64,000 nt of DNA from Ampullaceana balthica (lineage: Eukaryota; Mollusca; Gastropoda; Lymnaeidae). Positions 33,863-44,859 of this stretch are shown here, one piece after another (the stretch's first letter is position 1; the number at the start of each line of letters is the position of its first letter). The stretch is taken from contig CALYLW010000503.1 in assembly GCA_944989445.1 (NCBI GenBank), positions 794,501 through 858,500 of the forward strand. Reading direction: 5' to 3'. Position numbers and translations under genes: made by a program. Below the pieces are notes generated by a model. That model was not told the origin of the DNA. It did no database searches and saw nothing but the letters and a program-made list of their open reading frames with translations.

Positions 33863-34289
33863 GCGTTATCCCACAAAAACTGCCCAGTAGCAAACTTCAA
33901 TGTTGGGCAGCCAGCCACGAGATTTAGATGTTAGAATCTTGGGGGCCATCTCGTGTATTCAGGATGGCTAAGTCATTAGCGGGACGTTGTTGATGAGAGG
34001 AATGGCCATGGACTAATGTACCAGGTGTAGAGACTGCAGTCAGATTGGGTTTTTTATTGATGTTATGTCACATCTGCGAAGTGGAGTTAGCTGGTGTTTC
34101 ATGTAAATCCCTAATTAGATCGTTGCTTATTGAAATCCTCAAAGCATATCTTTTTTTTAAATTAAATTTTTTGTGTTATTTTTTTTGGTTTAGTTTTGTT
34201 TAGTGATTACAAACATTCTACCATTTGTGGACACAAAAATTGAAAGGAATTTCAGAGATTGTAATACATACAGCTCTTTTGATGAATGA
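33863..34289. other. Unassigned spacer
   Basis: About 430 bp between the 16-bp array and the next TAAATCC-family block. Nothing recognised. Confidence 0.5.
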
Positions 34290-35149
34290 GACAATGGACT
34301 CACATTTACAGACTGAAACTGACTTAAATCCCCTTTGCTGTAAAACCGGGGAAGGGGGAGGTGTAGTCACCGATGGCATGCGTGAACGACTCAAGTGGCA
34401 CGGGACGCCGAACAATAACAAACTGTGAAATTGAATTAACTATAGTTATATAGAAATAAACTAAAAGTGCATTAATTTAATTACGGTACATTCGATCGAT
34501 CAGAAATTTTGTTACGATGCATTGTTAGGTGACACGAGTCTATGTGCCAAATTGCAGCTCGATGGCATCACGGGAAGTGTGTCATTTTTAAATCCCTTAT
34601 ATTAACTTCACCGCCGGTCATCTCATCATCTCTGTCTTGGGCGGGCGGGCGGAAAAAGAAAAGTCGAAAATGACCCACTTCCCGCGATCCGATCGAGCTG
34701 AAATTTGGCACACGGGCCCGTCTGACCTAACAATGCATCGTGTCAAAATTTCAGATCGATGAAACGTACCGTAATTAAATTAATGCATTTTTAGTTTATC
34801 CTTATATGAGGTATGTAATTCAAATTCACGGTTTGTTATTGTTTTTTTCCACGTGAGTTTGAGTTGACGCTTAGACGTCGACCGTCGTGCCGACACCCCC
34901 TCGCGCCCCATCCCCCGTTAAAAGACAGGGGACATCACTCGGTGTCAGTCCGTAAATATTTGTGGCGTTGAAACATAATCAATGCTTTTAATTATGACTA
35001 AAATATAAGGGATTTATAGTAGAAAACTTTGTTTTTACGGGTTTGTTTTATTTTACTTTTGTTTTCCGCCCGACGTACGAAGAGATGACGACAGATAGAG
35101 AGAGAGAGAGAGACAGAGAGACAAGATTTCGAAGTTAATATAAGGGATT
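34290..35149 (-). repeat. TAAATCC-family copy E_a (minus), interrupted by E_b
   Basis: Two pieces of one minus-strand copy, 34290-34588 and 35051-35149. Comparison with uninterrupted copy E_c shows GGGAAGTGTG.. TTTTTACTTTTGTTTTCC continuous there but split here by E_b. The right end is GAAGTTAATATAAGGGATTT. It abuts E_c head to tail at 35150. Confidence 0.8.
34589..35050 (+). repeat. TAAATCC-family copy E_b (plus), nested in E_a
   Basis: Starts TAAATCCCTTATATTAAC and ends AAATATAAGGGATTTATAG plus a 40-bp A/T-rich cap ending TTTACGGGTTTGTTTTA. The 14-bp motifs TAAATCCCTTATAT and ATATAAGGGATTTA are exact inverted repeats. Contains GAGCTGAAATTTGGCACA and TCAAAATTTCAGATCGAT as an internal imperfect palindrome. 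Confidence 0.8.
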
Positions 35150-35150
35150 T

Positions 35151-35638
35151 AATAAAACAACCCCGTAAAAACAAAGTTTTTGACTATAAATCCCTTATAT
35201 ATGAGACATAACTAAAAGTATTGATTATGTCCAAACGTGACAAACATTTACAGACTGACACTGAGTGATATCCCCTGGCTTTAAAACCGGGGGAAGGGAC
35301 GAGAGGGGGTGTGGACATCAACTGGTGGCGTCAACGCGTAAACTCAACTGACACGTGTAAGAAAAACAATAATAAACCGTGAATTTGAATTACATATGTT
35401 ATATAGAGATAAACTAAAAATGCATTAATTTAATTACGGTACGTTCGATCGATCTGAAATTTTGTTACGATGCATTGTTAGGTGACACGAGTCTATGTGC
35501 CAAATTGAAGCTCGATGGCATCACGGGAAGTGTGTAATTTTTTACTTTTGTTTTTCCGTCCAACGTACGAAGAGATGATGACAGACAATGAGAGAGAGAC
35601 AGAGAGACACGATTTCGAAGTTAATATAAGGGATTTAA
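35151..35638 (-). repeat. TAAATCC-family copy E_c (minus, complete)
   Basis: Full-length minus-strand copy of about 488 bp, beginning on the plus strand with AATAAAACAACCCCGTAAAA and ending AGTTAATATAAGGGATTTAA. Immediately adjacent to E_a in the same orientation, so the pair looks like a tandem dimer. The 35515-35964 open frame overlaps it and is not supported as a gene. Confidence 0.82.
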
Positions 35639-36044
35639 AAACTAATCACACGTCAATATTAAACGACGATAGTACGTTCATATATTACTATCAGATCGCA
35701 ACCACCACACCGTCGAAATGGCTGACCATTAAGTCAAACCCGATATCAGCTAAGCGCCTTAGGGCACAGACCGGTGACGCAGTTAGAAGTCTTCAGTCCG
35801 TGTATGTCCTATGGCGTACGCGCTCAAATTTCATTTTCTCTTTCATTAATTCTACCTGTGGCCTTGACAATATACACACACAGACACACTCGCCCACACT
35901 TCACACATGCACACACGCACAGTTTTATTTCATTTCTCAAGTTAAACGTGATAGTCATCTATAAAAGTGTTGTGAGTAGTTTAAATGTCGTGGGTGCAGT
36001 TTAAGCACTCACGCTAATCACAAGGCCCCTCCATCACTCACTTA
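35639..36044. other. Unassigned spacer
   Basis: Contains CA-rich low complexity near 35873-35922. No gene supported. Confidence 0.5.
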
Positions 36045-36095
<51 letters not shown>

Positions 36096-36174
36096 TAATA
36101 ATAATAATAATAATAGTAATAATAATAATAATAGTAATAATAATAATAATAATAGTAGTAGTAATAATAATAAC

Positions 36175-36206
<32 letters not shown>

Positions 36207-36285
36207 TAATAATAATGATAATAATAATAATAGTAATAATAATAATAAAAATAATGATGATAATAATAATGATAATGATAATAAC

Positions 36286-36326
<41 letters not shown>

Positions 36327-36340
36327 TAATAATAATAATA

Positions 36341-36383
<43 letters not shown>

Positions 36384-36421
36384 TAATAATAATGATAATA
36401 ATAATAATAATAATAGTAATC

Positions 36422-36459
<38 letters not shown>

Positions 36460-36462
36460 TTG
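36045..36462. repeat. (TAA)n microsatellite, about 415 bp
   Basis: Imperfect TAA tract with scattered TAG, TGA and AAC units. It lies at the minus-strand 3' end of a LINE remnant, whose ATT tail it probably represents after expansion. It creates spurious poly-Ile, poly-Tyr and poly-Leu frames. Confidence 0.95.
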
Positions 36463-36880
36463 ATAATTTATATAGCACAGTACTCCAGCAAGCAGTTGGG
36501 CCCTCGGCGCTTCCCATACAAATAGTAACACACATATAATTATAAATGCATTCAATGTCAAACATTAAATCCCAACTTCAACATAATGGAGCACATAAGC
36601 TACGTGTATCACTTTATCAGTTAACGCGAGTCGAGTCTTATGATTCAATAAAGGAACATGCGCAGGAGATGATTTTGTTAGAAAGTATTTTAGCACGGGG
36701 GCAGTGAAATATTTTGTATTTCAAAAGTGCAATATGTGAGCTTTGCCTCATCATAAAGTCCAACTCTGTACTTAGCCAGCTGCGATATGTATAATTTCCA
36801 CACTGTGTAATATTTCCACAAGTCTATAATTTAATCTCAATGACACAATGTTAACTTTTCGAAACGGCTCCGGCTTAAAT
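36463..36880 (-). pseudogene. Degenerate LINE 3' end (sibling of 5440-5896)
   Basis: Minus-strand 3' region. The motif TGTGCTATATAAATTATCAAA precedes the ATT tail, as GCGCTATATAAAT does at 5463-5477, and CATAAGCTACG is shared. Coding similarity is eroded: no continuous RT frame is readable, though the length and order of landmarks match the 5440-5896 copy. Confidence 0.55.
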
Positions 36881-37445
36881 GAAGAGATATAAAACAGAAA
36901 CATTTGCCAATAATCTCAAAAATAAAAAATGAATATGAAACAGACAAAATGAACATGAATCAGACAAAATGAACATGAATCAGAATAAGACTAAACGATG
37001 TGTGAGGTGAGTGAGAGGCGGGTGAACGAATTTCTGAGAAAAACAGCAACAGATTGAACAGCGACAGTGACCGAGAGCCAGCTGTAAATGTGATAAGATT
37101 GGACAACAAGATAACACACAATGTCCAGGAATTCATTCATCGCTCCAATCTAAACCAACGGTCGCCCGAATTCACGGGGACAGACGACAGCTTGTATCTC
37201 TTCATTGTACAAGGCGCTCGCGTTTTTTTTCGTAAGGGCGAAATCGATGCATCACCCAGTCAATCGGTCATCGACTCTAGCTGCTAAAAAACGAAACGAG
37301 TTGTTTATTTACTAAAAACCTCAGGTGTGGTAAAGGTGGTGCATATTCAGGAGAAATCTTTAAGGTCAGGAGCAACGTTCCATGAAGACCTATATAGAGC
37401 GTAATTTTTCAGTCTTTAAACTCCGTCGATATCGCCACAGGTATG
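36881..37445. other. Unassigned stretch
   Basis: A 77-codon frame at 37054-37287 has no recognised motif. Three ATGAACATGAATCAGACAAA-like units lie near 36927-36985. Nothing else noted. Confidence 0.45.
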
Positions 37446-37453
37446 TCCTATGT

Positions 37454-37683
37454 CAGTGATGGCGAACCTATGGCACGTGTGCCACAGTTGGCACGCAGAT
37501 CCTCATCAGCCGGCACGCGACTAAAATATTACTTCCTTAATCAAACCAGCTAAGCCGAACTCCGATTTTGCGGTTTCATTGGATTGTTGGCACTTTGCTA
37601 TAAAATAAGTGTTCTTTTTTTTTGTATTTGTTTTTTTAAACTTTTGGGCACGCGGTCCCCCCCAAAAAGGTTCGCCACCACTC
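37454..37683. mobile_element. hAT-type non-autonomous element, 230 bp
   Basis: Ends CAGTGATGGCGAACCT and, inward from the right, GAGTGGTGGCGAACCT. Perfect 8-bp duplication TCCTATGT at 37446-37453 and 37684-37691. Internal GGCACGTGTGCCA palindrome and GGGCACGCGGTCCCC near the right end. No coding capacity. Confidence 0.93.
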
Positions 37684-37691
37684 TCCTATGT

Positions 37692-38246
37692 GTCGTCAAA
37701 AGTTGGGTTTGGGGAAAAAGAGACAAGAGCTACCTACATACAGGGCTGCCCTGGGGTGAGTGGGTGGGGAGTTCATCGCAAAGTCAACTACAAGATGAGT
37801 TTCTGACGTGTCATTACAGGTAAAAAAACAAATTATGGCCATATCGCCTTTTAGACTATTTCCAGGGCATGTAGAGGGTAATCGTTGTTTTCTTAATTTT
37901 AAAGTGAAAACCCTGCTGTCAATGATGATTATGATGTTATATCCATGTGAGCTCTCTGCCGTTCTATCAGGCCACGCCCTATCCTGCCCCCTTGTTTATC
38001 ACTGACGGCTGTAGGCCTACGTTAGGTTTAAGAAATCATGCCAGACTCTTTCGTTAATGGACAGATGTTATTCAGCCAGCATGCAGGTGGCACAACGGAG
38101 ATATCCCATCGACTTTCCAAATGCTTGCACTTATAACCGATGGACAACCATGAACATTATATTTAATAAACACTCTTATTGACATCCTTAGACATTCTAG
38201 ACACATCAATAAACGTTAAATACCTACCCGAAGACATGCACTATTT
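37692..38246. other. Unassigned spacer between hAT elements
   Basis: About 550 bp with no supported feature. The open frame at 37584-37823 straddles the hAT end. Confidence 0.5.
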
Positions 38247-38254
38247 ATCTAAAT

Positions 38255-38454
38255 CAGTGGTTCTTAACCTTGTTGGAGGTTCTGAACCCCACCAGTTTCA
38301 TATGCGCATGCACCGAGCCCTTCTTGGTGATGGCCTAGCGGGGCGTGTCATCACAAAACATGTGTGTCGGGTGTGTGTCTTGACCTCCACCAAAAACCTG
38401 AGACTGACTCACCGAACCCTTAGGGTTCGATCATACCCAGGTTAAGAACAAATG
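38255..38454. mobile_element. hAT-type non-autonomous element, 200 bp
   Basis: Ends CAGTGGTTCTTAACCT and, inward from the right, CATTTGTTCTTAACCT. Flanks ATCTAAAT (38247-38254) and ATCTAAAC (38455-38462) agree at 7 of 8. The TIR is of the Charlie-like CAGTGGTTCTCAACC type. Confidence 0.92.
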
Positions 38455-38462
38455 ATCTAAAC

Positions 38463-39999
38463 AAATAAAAACAAACGTTCCATTGATAAATATCTATCGC
38501 CATAGCATAATATTTATTCTGAGCTTTAATTACCGACCAATCGTTGAATAGGGGTTGGTTGCGGTCTTAAACAGACGTTTAAAGGTTTATTATTTATGGT
38601 AATCACCCTGGTATCAGTCCGACCCTGACCTTACCTGTCATTGTTAAGTACATTTATTAATGACCCCGCGTCGGGTAACTGGAGAGTCAAAAGTTATTAT
38701 GCTTGTCAGGAGAAGACAAGTGTCCGGGTAATTACTAGGTTGAACTTGTTTAAATTACGGTTTGGATATAAACCACGGGATTTGTACCTAAAACAAGTGT
38801 TAACGTATTGATGATCTCTAGAGTGCAAACCTTGGCGGACAACGGTTTTTATTTAGGTCATAATCTTTAATAATGTCATAGACACAACTGCACTTCTGGC
38901 TGTTGTTGCTGCGGCACTATTTACATCAAGCCGTAGCGATATAAAAGTACTATTATTGATCAAAGGATCACACACACAGTGAATTCGCGCATGAAAAAAA
39001 CAACAACTACAAATGATTGAAATGCAGCCGTGTCCAATGGCCAACGCGTTTTTTTTGATCCAGCCTCAGGAAAAGAAGCCTCTCCTCCAGCTGTTGTCCA
39101 TTTGCAGTCTTCGTTGTTCTATTTTTAGCCAAAAAGCTATTCATTATGTATCCAGTCCCCTAGAACCAAAGTGTTTTTTCTCATGGTTCCAGCCCAGTGG
39201 AGCATACCTTCTTCCAATCCAGAATAAAAAGATCTATTTCCGGATACCAGCAGCGCCTGATGGCGATCTGGGGATCGAATTAGGACCTGTAGAAGTGTGA
39301 GAAATTAATCAGTTGATTGAATGTATTCATGACGAGGGGGGGGGTAAGGGGGGCTCCTGGGGTGTGGGGTGTTTTTGAGAAGAGGCAGGGGATATGCACT
39401 TATTCGCTTCTAAATTTGTTTCCGCTTCAAGGCCTGTCACTGGTTAGATCAATTTGTCAACGATAGCGCGATAGTTGCTGCGAGAGATTTAACGTGTCGC
39501 GAGGAACAATAACATACACATGTGTATTCAATACAAGGTGCAGAGAAATCATCGGTTTTATTCGGTGGAGCACGGTGGAGCTGCTCTTAGTTGACACATG
39601 ACAGAATAGTTTCCAGATCGGTGCCGTTTCGTACAATGATAGCGGTGCTGACGACACGACTTGTTGAGCTAAAATGACTGAAATAGAAGCGATGTGGAAA
39701 TGAACACTCCAAACAGTGTTGTCATTTCTCGTACCGAAAAATTTTACATCAAATTAAGTAATTTTAATATTCTTAGAAGAAAATTTTGTTTGGGAGGGGG
39801 GTCAGGGCATGTGTGATGTCACCGATTAATTTTTTTAATTTTTTTTTATAAATATTTTTTAGTAGAATTTAAATAGCTTTAGAAATAATTTTCAAAAATT
39901 TTTGTGAAACATTTGAATTAGACATATGTCAAAATAGCATGAAATGCGTATCTCCTGAATGTGTTGTTCATAAATCTGAATTGGATGCAGCAGGACTAA
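38463..39999. other. Unassigned stretch
   Basis: No gene supported. At 39795-39830 GGGGTCAGGGCATGTGTGATGTCACCG resembles the interior of the GGGGCCGTCC elements but no ends are present. Confidence 0.5.
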
Positions 40000-40668
40000 T
40001 ATAAGGATCAGGAATGGTTTGACAATCATGTTCGCACAATCCAATATTTCACTCAACTTGTGAAATATCAGGACATAACATGTTGCGACAAAGTACGAAG
40101 CTAATATTTCATCGTTTTACTTTCGAGATTCTTTCCTCCTCTAATCACAATCAACCAAACAACTGATGGACTTAGATCTTCAGAAAGAGCAGAAGTAGAT
40201 TCTCATAAATTTCCTTCATTGTTTGTGGCACAACCTCTCAAATTTGATGATATTATGCCGAAATCAACAGGAGTTTTCAAAGTACAACCATATGATCTTT
40301 ATTGTCCATCTTTGCCGACCAGCTTACTTGATCGAATTTGCAAAGCATGTCACTTATACTTTGCTTCACAAACAATGTTGAAGAAACATGCAGGACAACA
40401 CAGAGCTCGGGCTCATGAGAATGTACCCACCCAAACTGTTCAAGAATCAACTCAGATAAAACGCATCCGTACTTTGAGAATCGCTTCTAGAAGACAAAGA
40501 GAACCCATGACAGTTATTGCTAGAAGAGAAAATGCACATACAGAGTCTGTTGAGTGGCTAGATGAGGACGAGTTGATCTGTCTGCAATTATCCTACCATG
40601 AAACTTATGATGGTGAAAGATTGATGTCAGTCATAACTATGGATGAACACTTCACTTCATCGTTGTAA
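40000..40668 (+). pseudogene. Broken open frame with one C2H2 zinc finger
   Basis: One reading frame stays open from 40000 to the stop at 40666-40668 except for TAA at 40102-40104. Before that stop it reads QEWFDNHVRTIQYFTQ, after it TDGLRSSERAEVDSHK and FDLYCPS-like YDLYCPSLP. At 40339-40401 a finger CKACHLYFASQTMLKKHAGQH-type segment has the C-x2-C-x12-H-x3-H spacing. A basic stretch and an acidic C-terminus (SVEWLDEDEL) follow. Composition is protein-like, unlike other frames in the window. No start codon, intron or family is identified. It may be transposon-derived or a decayed host gene fragment. Confidence 0.5.
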
Positions 40669-40819
40669 GATGATGTCCAGTGAATATTTTTGAATTAAGC
40701 ATAAGTCACAGGACCATGTTAAACAGATTCAACATAGCACATGAGTTGTTCACATATTTGTCAATCTAGTCTTTTTTTTAAAGTCAAATTGTTTGGTTTC
40801 CTTTTTATTGTTTAATCAC

Positions 40820-40908
40820 TGGGTGAGGTCAAGTTTCGCTAATCTACTTCTTATCTTGTGACAATAGATTGCATAATCGGAAGATTATCTAAAACTTGAC
40901 CTCACCCA
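40820..40908. repeat. 89-bp perfect-arm hairpin
   Basis: TGGGTGAGGTCAAGTTT (40820-40836) is exactly inverted at 40892-40908, with looser complementarity continuing inward (CTAATCTACTTC versus GAAGATTATCT). The loop is about 55 bp. It may be a small snap-back TIR element or an RNA hairpin just downstream of the zinc-finger frame. Confidence 0.75.
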
Positions 40909-41097
40909 TTGTAAATGAAAAGGTAGCAGATAAATGATGTGTATTATAAAATTGACAAGTCTTATTTTTGCAATTTTTGTTTTCAAATTCTATCTAGATT
41001 GAGTTACTGTTTCATTGAATAACTGTGACAACTGTTGACAATTAACTATTCTACTATTAAAGTCATTTTAATAATATGATATGATAGTTCTCTTAAG

Positions 41098-41332
41098 TAA
41101 GGGTGTACCGGATTTCGGCTCCAGCTCCGGCAAATCCGGAATCCGGCTATTTTTGTTTTACAAATCCGGCTTCGGCTCCGGCAGGATTTCACTTCATAAA
41201 TCCAGCTGGCCGGTAGAGCCCTAATTTATATATATTTATAATGGCTCCGGCAAATCTGAAATCCGGCAATTGTAACAAATCTGACTCCGGCTCAGGCCTG
41301 ATTTCAAAATTTTTGAATTTGTTACATCCCTA
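41098..41332. mobile_element. hAT-like non-autonomous element rich in CCGGA motifs, 235 bp
   Basis: Left end TAAGGGTGTACCGGATTTCG. The right end inward is TAGGGATGTAACAAATTC. Internal copies of CGGCTCCGGC and AAATCCGG. Candidate 8-bp duplication CTCTTAAG (41090-41097) versus CTTTAAAG (41333-41340), 6 of 8 matching, so boundaries are less certain than for the other hAT copies. Confidence 0.65.
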
Positions 41333-41429
41333 CTTTAAAGTGGAAATTTTATATTTTAATACAATTTAATAGTAAAGTGTATTTTTAGAATTAAATTAAA
41401 TATTTTAATTAGGTGTTAATTACAAAAAA

Positions 41430-41545
41430 ATCGAAAGTGTGACGTTCTTTAGGGGGGGGGGTCCCGAGATTTGTGACATTTTGTGACAGGGGGAGGGGGG
41501 TCAAAAATGATCAAAAATATCGGGACGTACTTTATGGACGGCCCC
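41430..41545. mobile_element. GGGGCCGTCC-family fragment F (right half)
   Basis: From CGAAAGTGTGACGTTCTTTA through the poly-G block to ACTTTATGGACGGCCCC. The left half and left end are missing. Confidence 0.85.
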
Positions 41546-41548
41546 AAA

Positions 41549-42162
41549 CAAGATTCTCTATGTTTTCCAATCCCCGAAGCTGATTAAATTTAAAGTGTAA
41601 TTGTGAATTATCTGAAGGTGTTATACCTAACCGGAAATTTGATTACTATCTTAATGACATTTTACCATCTGAATACACCGAAAATTTCTATTAATAGATT
41701 TCCACCACGAAATGACAGGGCTAATTGTTTTTAATGACTTCTTCTTTCGCACTCTGCTTTTCAAACTTATGCGAATGTCAATGGCCCTTAAATTTGTGTT
41801 TTCGAATGGTGAAAACATAAACAAACGAACTTTGTACCCCCCCCCCGCGCCCCCCGTAACACCAAAAAATTATGTTATTAGAACGCGGGGCCCTCAAGAT
41901 TGTTGTCTGCTGTCTGCACCTTGTCCTGGTTGCAGTTTGGTGATAAGACTGTTTGAAAACTGGTTCGTGTCACTGCCCCCCCCCCACCGGGAAGAGCTCG
42001 CCAGCAGTGTACAGAGATACGCTTGCCTCGAAAAGATCCGCAGTGAGCATCCACGGACGTTAATGCTCTGTGCTGTGGTTTGATTTGTAATTTTTTTTAA
42101 AACAACGATGGATGGGTGAGGCAGGGCTATAAAATTACAATCATTTTATTAATAAGAATATA
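41549..42162. other. Unassigned stretch
   Basis: C-rich tracts near 41838-41852 and 41976-41987. The 41712-42083 open frame is unrecognised. Confidence 0.45.
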
Positions 42163-42330
42163 CCATTGAGATTTAGTCGCATAGTGAAAACATAGCAAGT
42201 CGTTTTGAAGGGAAAAAAAATATTTAGCAATGAGATTTAGTCGCATAGTGAATAAAATTGCAAGTCGTTTTAAAAATAACAAATTTGCATTGAGATTTAG
42301 GCGCATAGTGAACGTGTAGTATTTCAAAAT
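42163..42330. repeat. 62-bp tandem repeat, 2.7 copies
   Basis: ATTGAGATTTAGTCGCATAGTG starts at 42165, 42229 and 42289 (spacing 64 and 60) with GCAAGTCGTTTT in the first two units. Confidence 0.85.
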
Positions 42331-42912
42331 CATATAGCAATACACATTTTCAGTAAGTGATTTTTTAAAAACTTTATTTCAAATCAATCTATTGGATAAA
42401 TCTTGCCGAGCAAGATTCACTTCTACCTATAGCATTTTCAGAACATTAGTAGTCGATGGCTAGGTGCTCTTGATTTGAATAGTATATACAAACAATAAAT
42501 ACAATTCATTGATTTAAATCGCTATTTTAACAATCATAGACAAATGACGTCATCAATTCTTACTCTTGTCTCTGAACCACAAAAAAGTAACAGAATGAGC
42601 GCCAATGTTTAGCTGATGTTTCCGTAGTCTCCAAACAGATTAATTTTGTAATAAGCAGGAAGCCGAGCAGCCTTCTCTGACAGGCGCGATAATAATATTG
42701 TTGTTTTTGATGTGCACGTGCGGGAAAGATTAGACTCGGGAGATGGCTACCCGATTTTGTTTTCTTGTCCAAACGTCAGGACCGTTACGAGGTCATGTGA
42801 TACATGAAAGCGGAATGGCCGTGTACCTGTCACATCAGTATTGCGGCTTGGGTGAACAAGAAATGTGTTCTAATTCTTTTCAAGAAAACCTTTATAGTTT
42901 TTTTCTTGGTTG
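42331..42912. other. Unassigned stretch
   Basis: AT-rich, no supported gene or element. Confidence 0.5.
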
Positions 42913-43063
<151 letters not shown>

Positions 43064-43077
43064 AAACTGATGACATC

Positions 43078-43128
<51 letters not shown>

Positions 43129-43394
43129 CACTGCGGAAATTATCGATTAATTTCTCGTTTAATCGTTAAAAATATTATCGATTAAATATCGATTAATATA
43201 ATTTTAATGGATAAAAATTCGATTAAAATTTAAGAAAATATTCATAATATTTTTAAAAAATTTTAGTAATAAATAATAAATTATTAATAATTAATAATAA
43301 TTTATATATATATTTTTTTACGTACAAACATCTCCCGCGTAACATTAAAATTTATTTTATCAATGTATGTTGACCGGCAGACGTCAACTAAACA

Positions 43395-43791
43395 ATGGCT
43401 GACAGCCAGAGCCGTCTTTACACCATTTTGGGCCCCCGGGCAAAGAAATAGTGTTGGGCCCTTCCCCCGCAGGAATAAAAAATGAATATACCTAATATAT
43501 ATAAATAAACATATTCCCATGGGGCCCATATGCTCGTGGGCCCCCGGGCAAATGCCAAACGGGCCTATTCGTTAAGACGGCCCTGCTAACAGCATCAGCG
43601 CAGTTAAATTTAAACATATAACTAGAAAGTTGAGCAAATATATTGTTTTTAAGCTAACTGCGGATGGCAAAGTCGAAGGTGGTGAAAACGTTTACTGTGT
43701 CCACTGCCATAAACAATTCTCTTTTAAAGGGTCAAATACATCGCTGACGTACCACCTTCAGCACAAATCAAGTATCAACACATTGTCATGA
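43395..43791 (+). pseudogene. hAT transposase N-terminal fragment with BED-type zinc finger
   Basis: ATG at 43395 starts M-A-D-S. The nested element 43407-43585 plus its duplicated target follows, and the frame resumes at 43594 without a shift if that insert is removed. It reads LSKYIVFKLTADGKV, then VYCVHCHKQF and LTYHLQHK, and stops at TGA 43789-43791. C-x2-C followed by H-x2-H is a BED-finger arrangement, the DNA-binding domain of hAT transposases, though the usual spacing of the last two ligands is longer, so it may be damaged. The catalytic and hATC regions are absent. Confidence 0.78.
43407..43585. mobile_element. hAT-type element, 179 bp, nested in hAT transposase
   Basis: Ends CAGAGCCGTCTTTA and, inward from the right, CAGGGCCGTCTTAA. 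Flanks CTGACAGC (43399-43406) and CTAACAGC (43586-43593) agree at 7 of 8. Internal GGGCCCCCGGGCAAA-type motif near both ends. It landed directly after codon 4 of the BED-finger frame. Confidence 0.9.
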
Positions 43792-43951
43792 AATTTAGTT
43801 CAAAATATTCTTAATGTTCCATGTCCGTGAGAAATGTTCAGTTTAATGACGTCATAAATTTCTATTTTTGGTTTTAATCGAAATTATCGATTAATTAATC
43901 GATAATTTTTCAAAAAGTTAACGATTAAATTTAAATTAATCGATAACAGCC

Positions 43952-44079
<128 letters not shown>

Positions 44080-44097
44080 GATGTCATCAGTTTACTG

Positions 44098-44607
44098 TGG
44101 TTAAGCTGAAGTACTGCTTTCAATACAACTTGAAACATTTTAACATTTTAAAGTTTCTTTCATTGTTTTTAGTTCAATGTAATTTATTATTTAACGTATA
44201 TTTGTTCGGCTACATATTAAAGAAAGGAATAATGCCTTACGAAAGCGAAGAGAATCACTTTGAAAAATTCTTTTTATTCAACAACTGTGTTATTTCAATA
44301 AAATTTAAATTACAAGAATAGTTGGCAACTTACTACCCACCAGCTGAAACTGTAGCGCACCAAAATTTCTCGACGGCACTGATGGGAATCTCGTCTTATT
44401 ACGTGAGGATGTGCGATAAAGCGAAACAAGGTATTACATTCGAAGTTATTTCCCTTAAGGATTTAACAACACAATATCACTTAGTTATGCTGTTTTTGTA
44501 AGACTAGGAAAAAACAACACACTCACTAAAATTGATATATTAAAGTCTATTTTAATAAAAGTTGCAAACGCTATTAATCAGTTTTAGGAAACTTGATGGG
44601 AGATTGC
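44098..44607. other. Unassigned spacer
   Basis: A 74-codon frame at 44097-44321 is AT-biased and unrecognised. Nothing else noted. Confidence 0.45.
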
Positions 44608-44859
44608 GGGAGTACAACCATGGGTGGGGTATTGCGGGAGTACAACCATTTGTGGGGTATTGCGGGAGTACAACCATGGGTGGGGTATTGCGGGAGTACA
44701 ACCATGGGTGGGGTATGGCGGGAGTACAACCATGGGTGGGGTATGGCGGGAGTACAACCATGGTTGGGGTATTGCGGGAGTACAACCATGGGTGGGGTAT
44801 TGCGGGAGTACAACCAAGGGTGGGGTATTGCGGGAGCACACCCATGGGGGCGGTGTGAC
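44608..44859. repeat. 28-bp G-rich array, 9 copies
   Basis: Units GGGAGTACAACCATGGGTGG plus 8 bases start every 28 bases from 44608 to 44832. Each unit supplies G3, G4 and G3 runs on the plus strand. Open frames on both strands here (for example 44584-44916) are produced by the array. Confidence 0.93.

Noticed and set aside
36034..36565. Poly-Ile / poly-Tyr / poly-Leu proteins
   Set aside because: These are translations of a TAA microsatellite.
40219..40668. Complete zinc-finger gene starting at 40219
   Set aside because: The frame stays protein-like upstream of 40219 and is broken by TAA at 40102, and the proposed start is TTG. Annotated as a broken frame instead.
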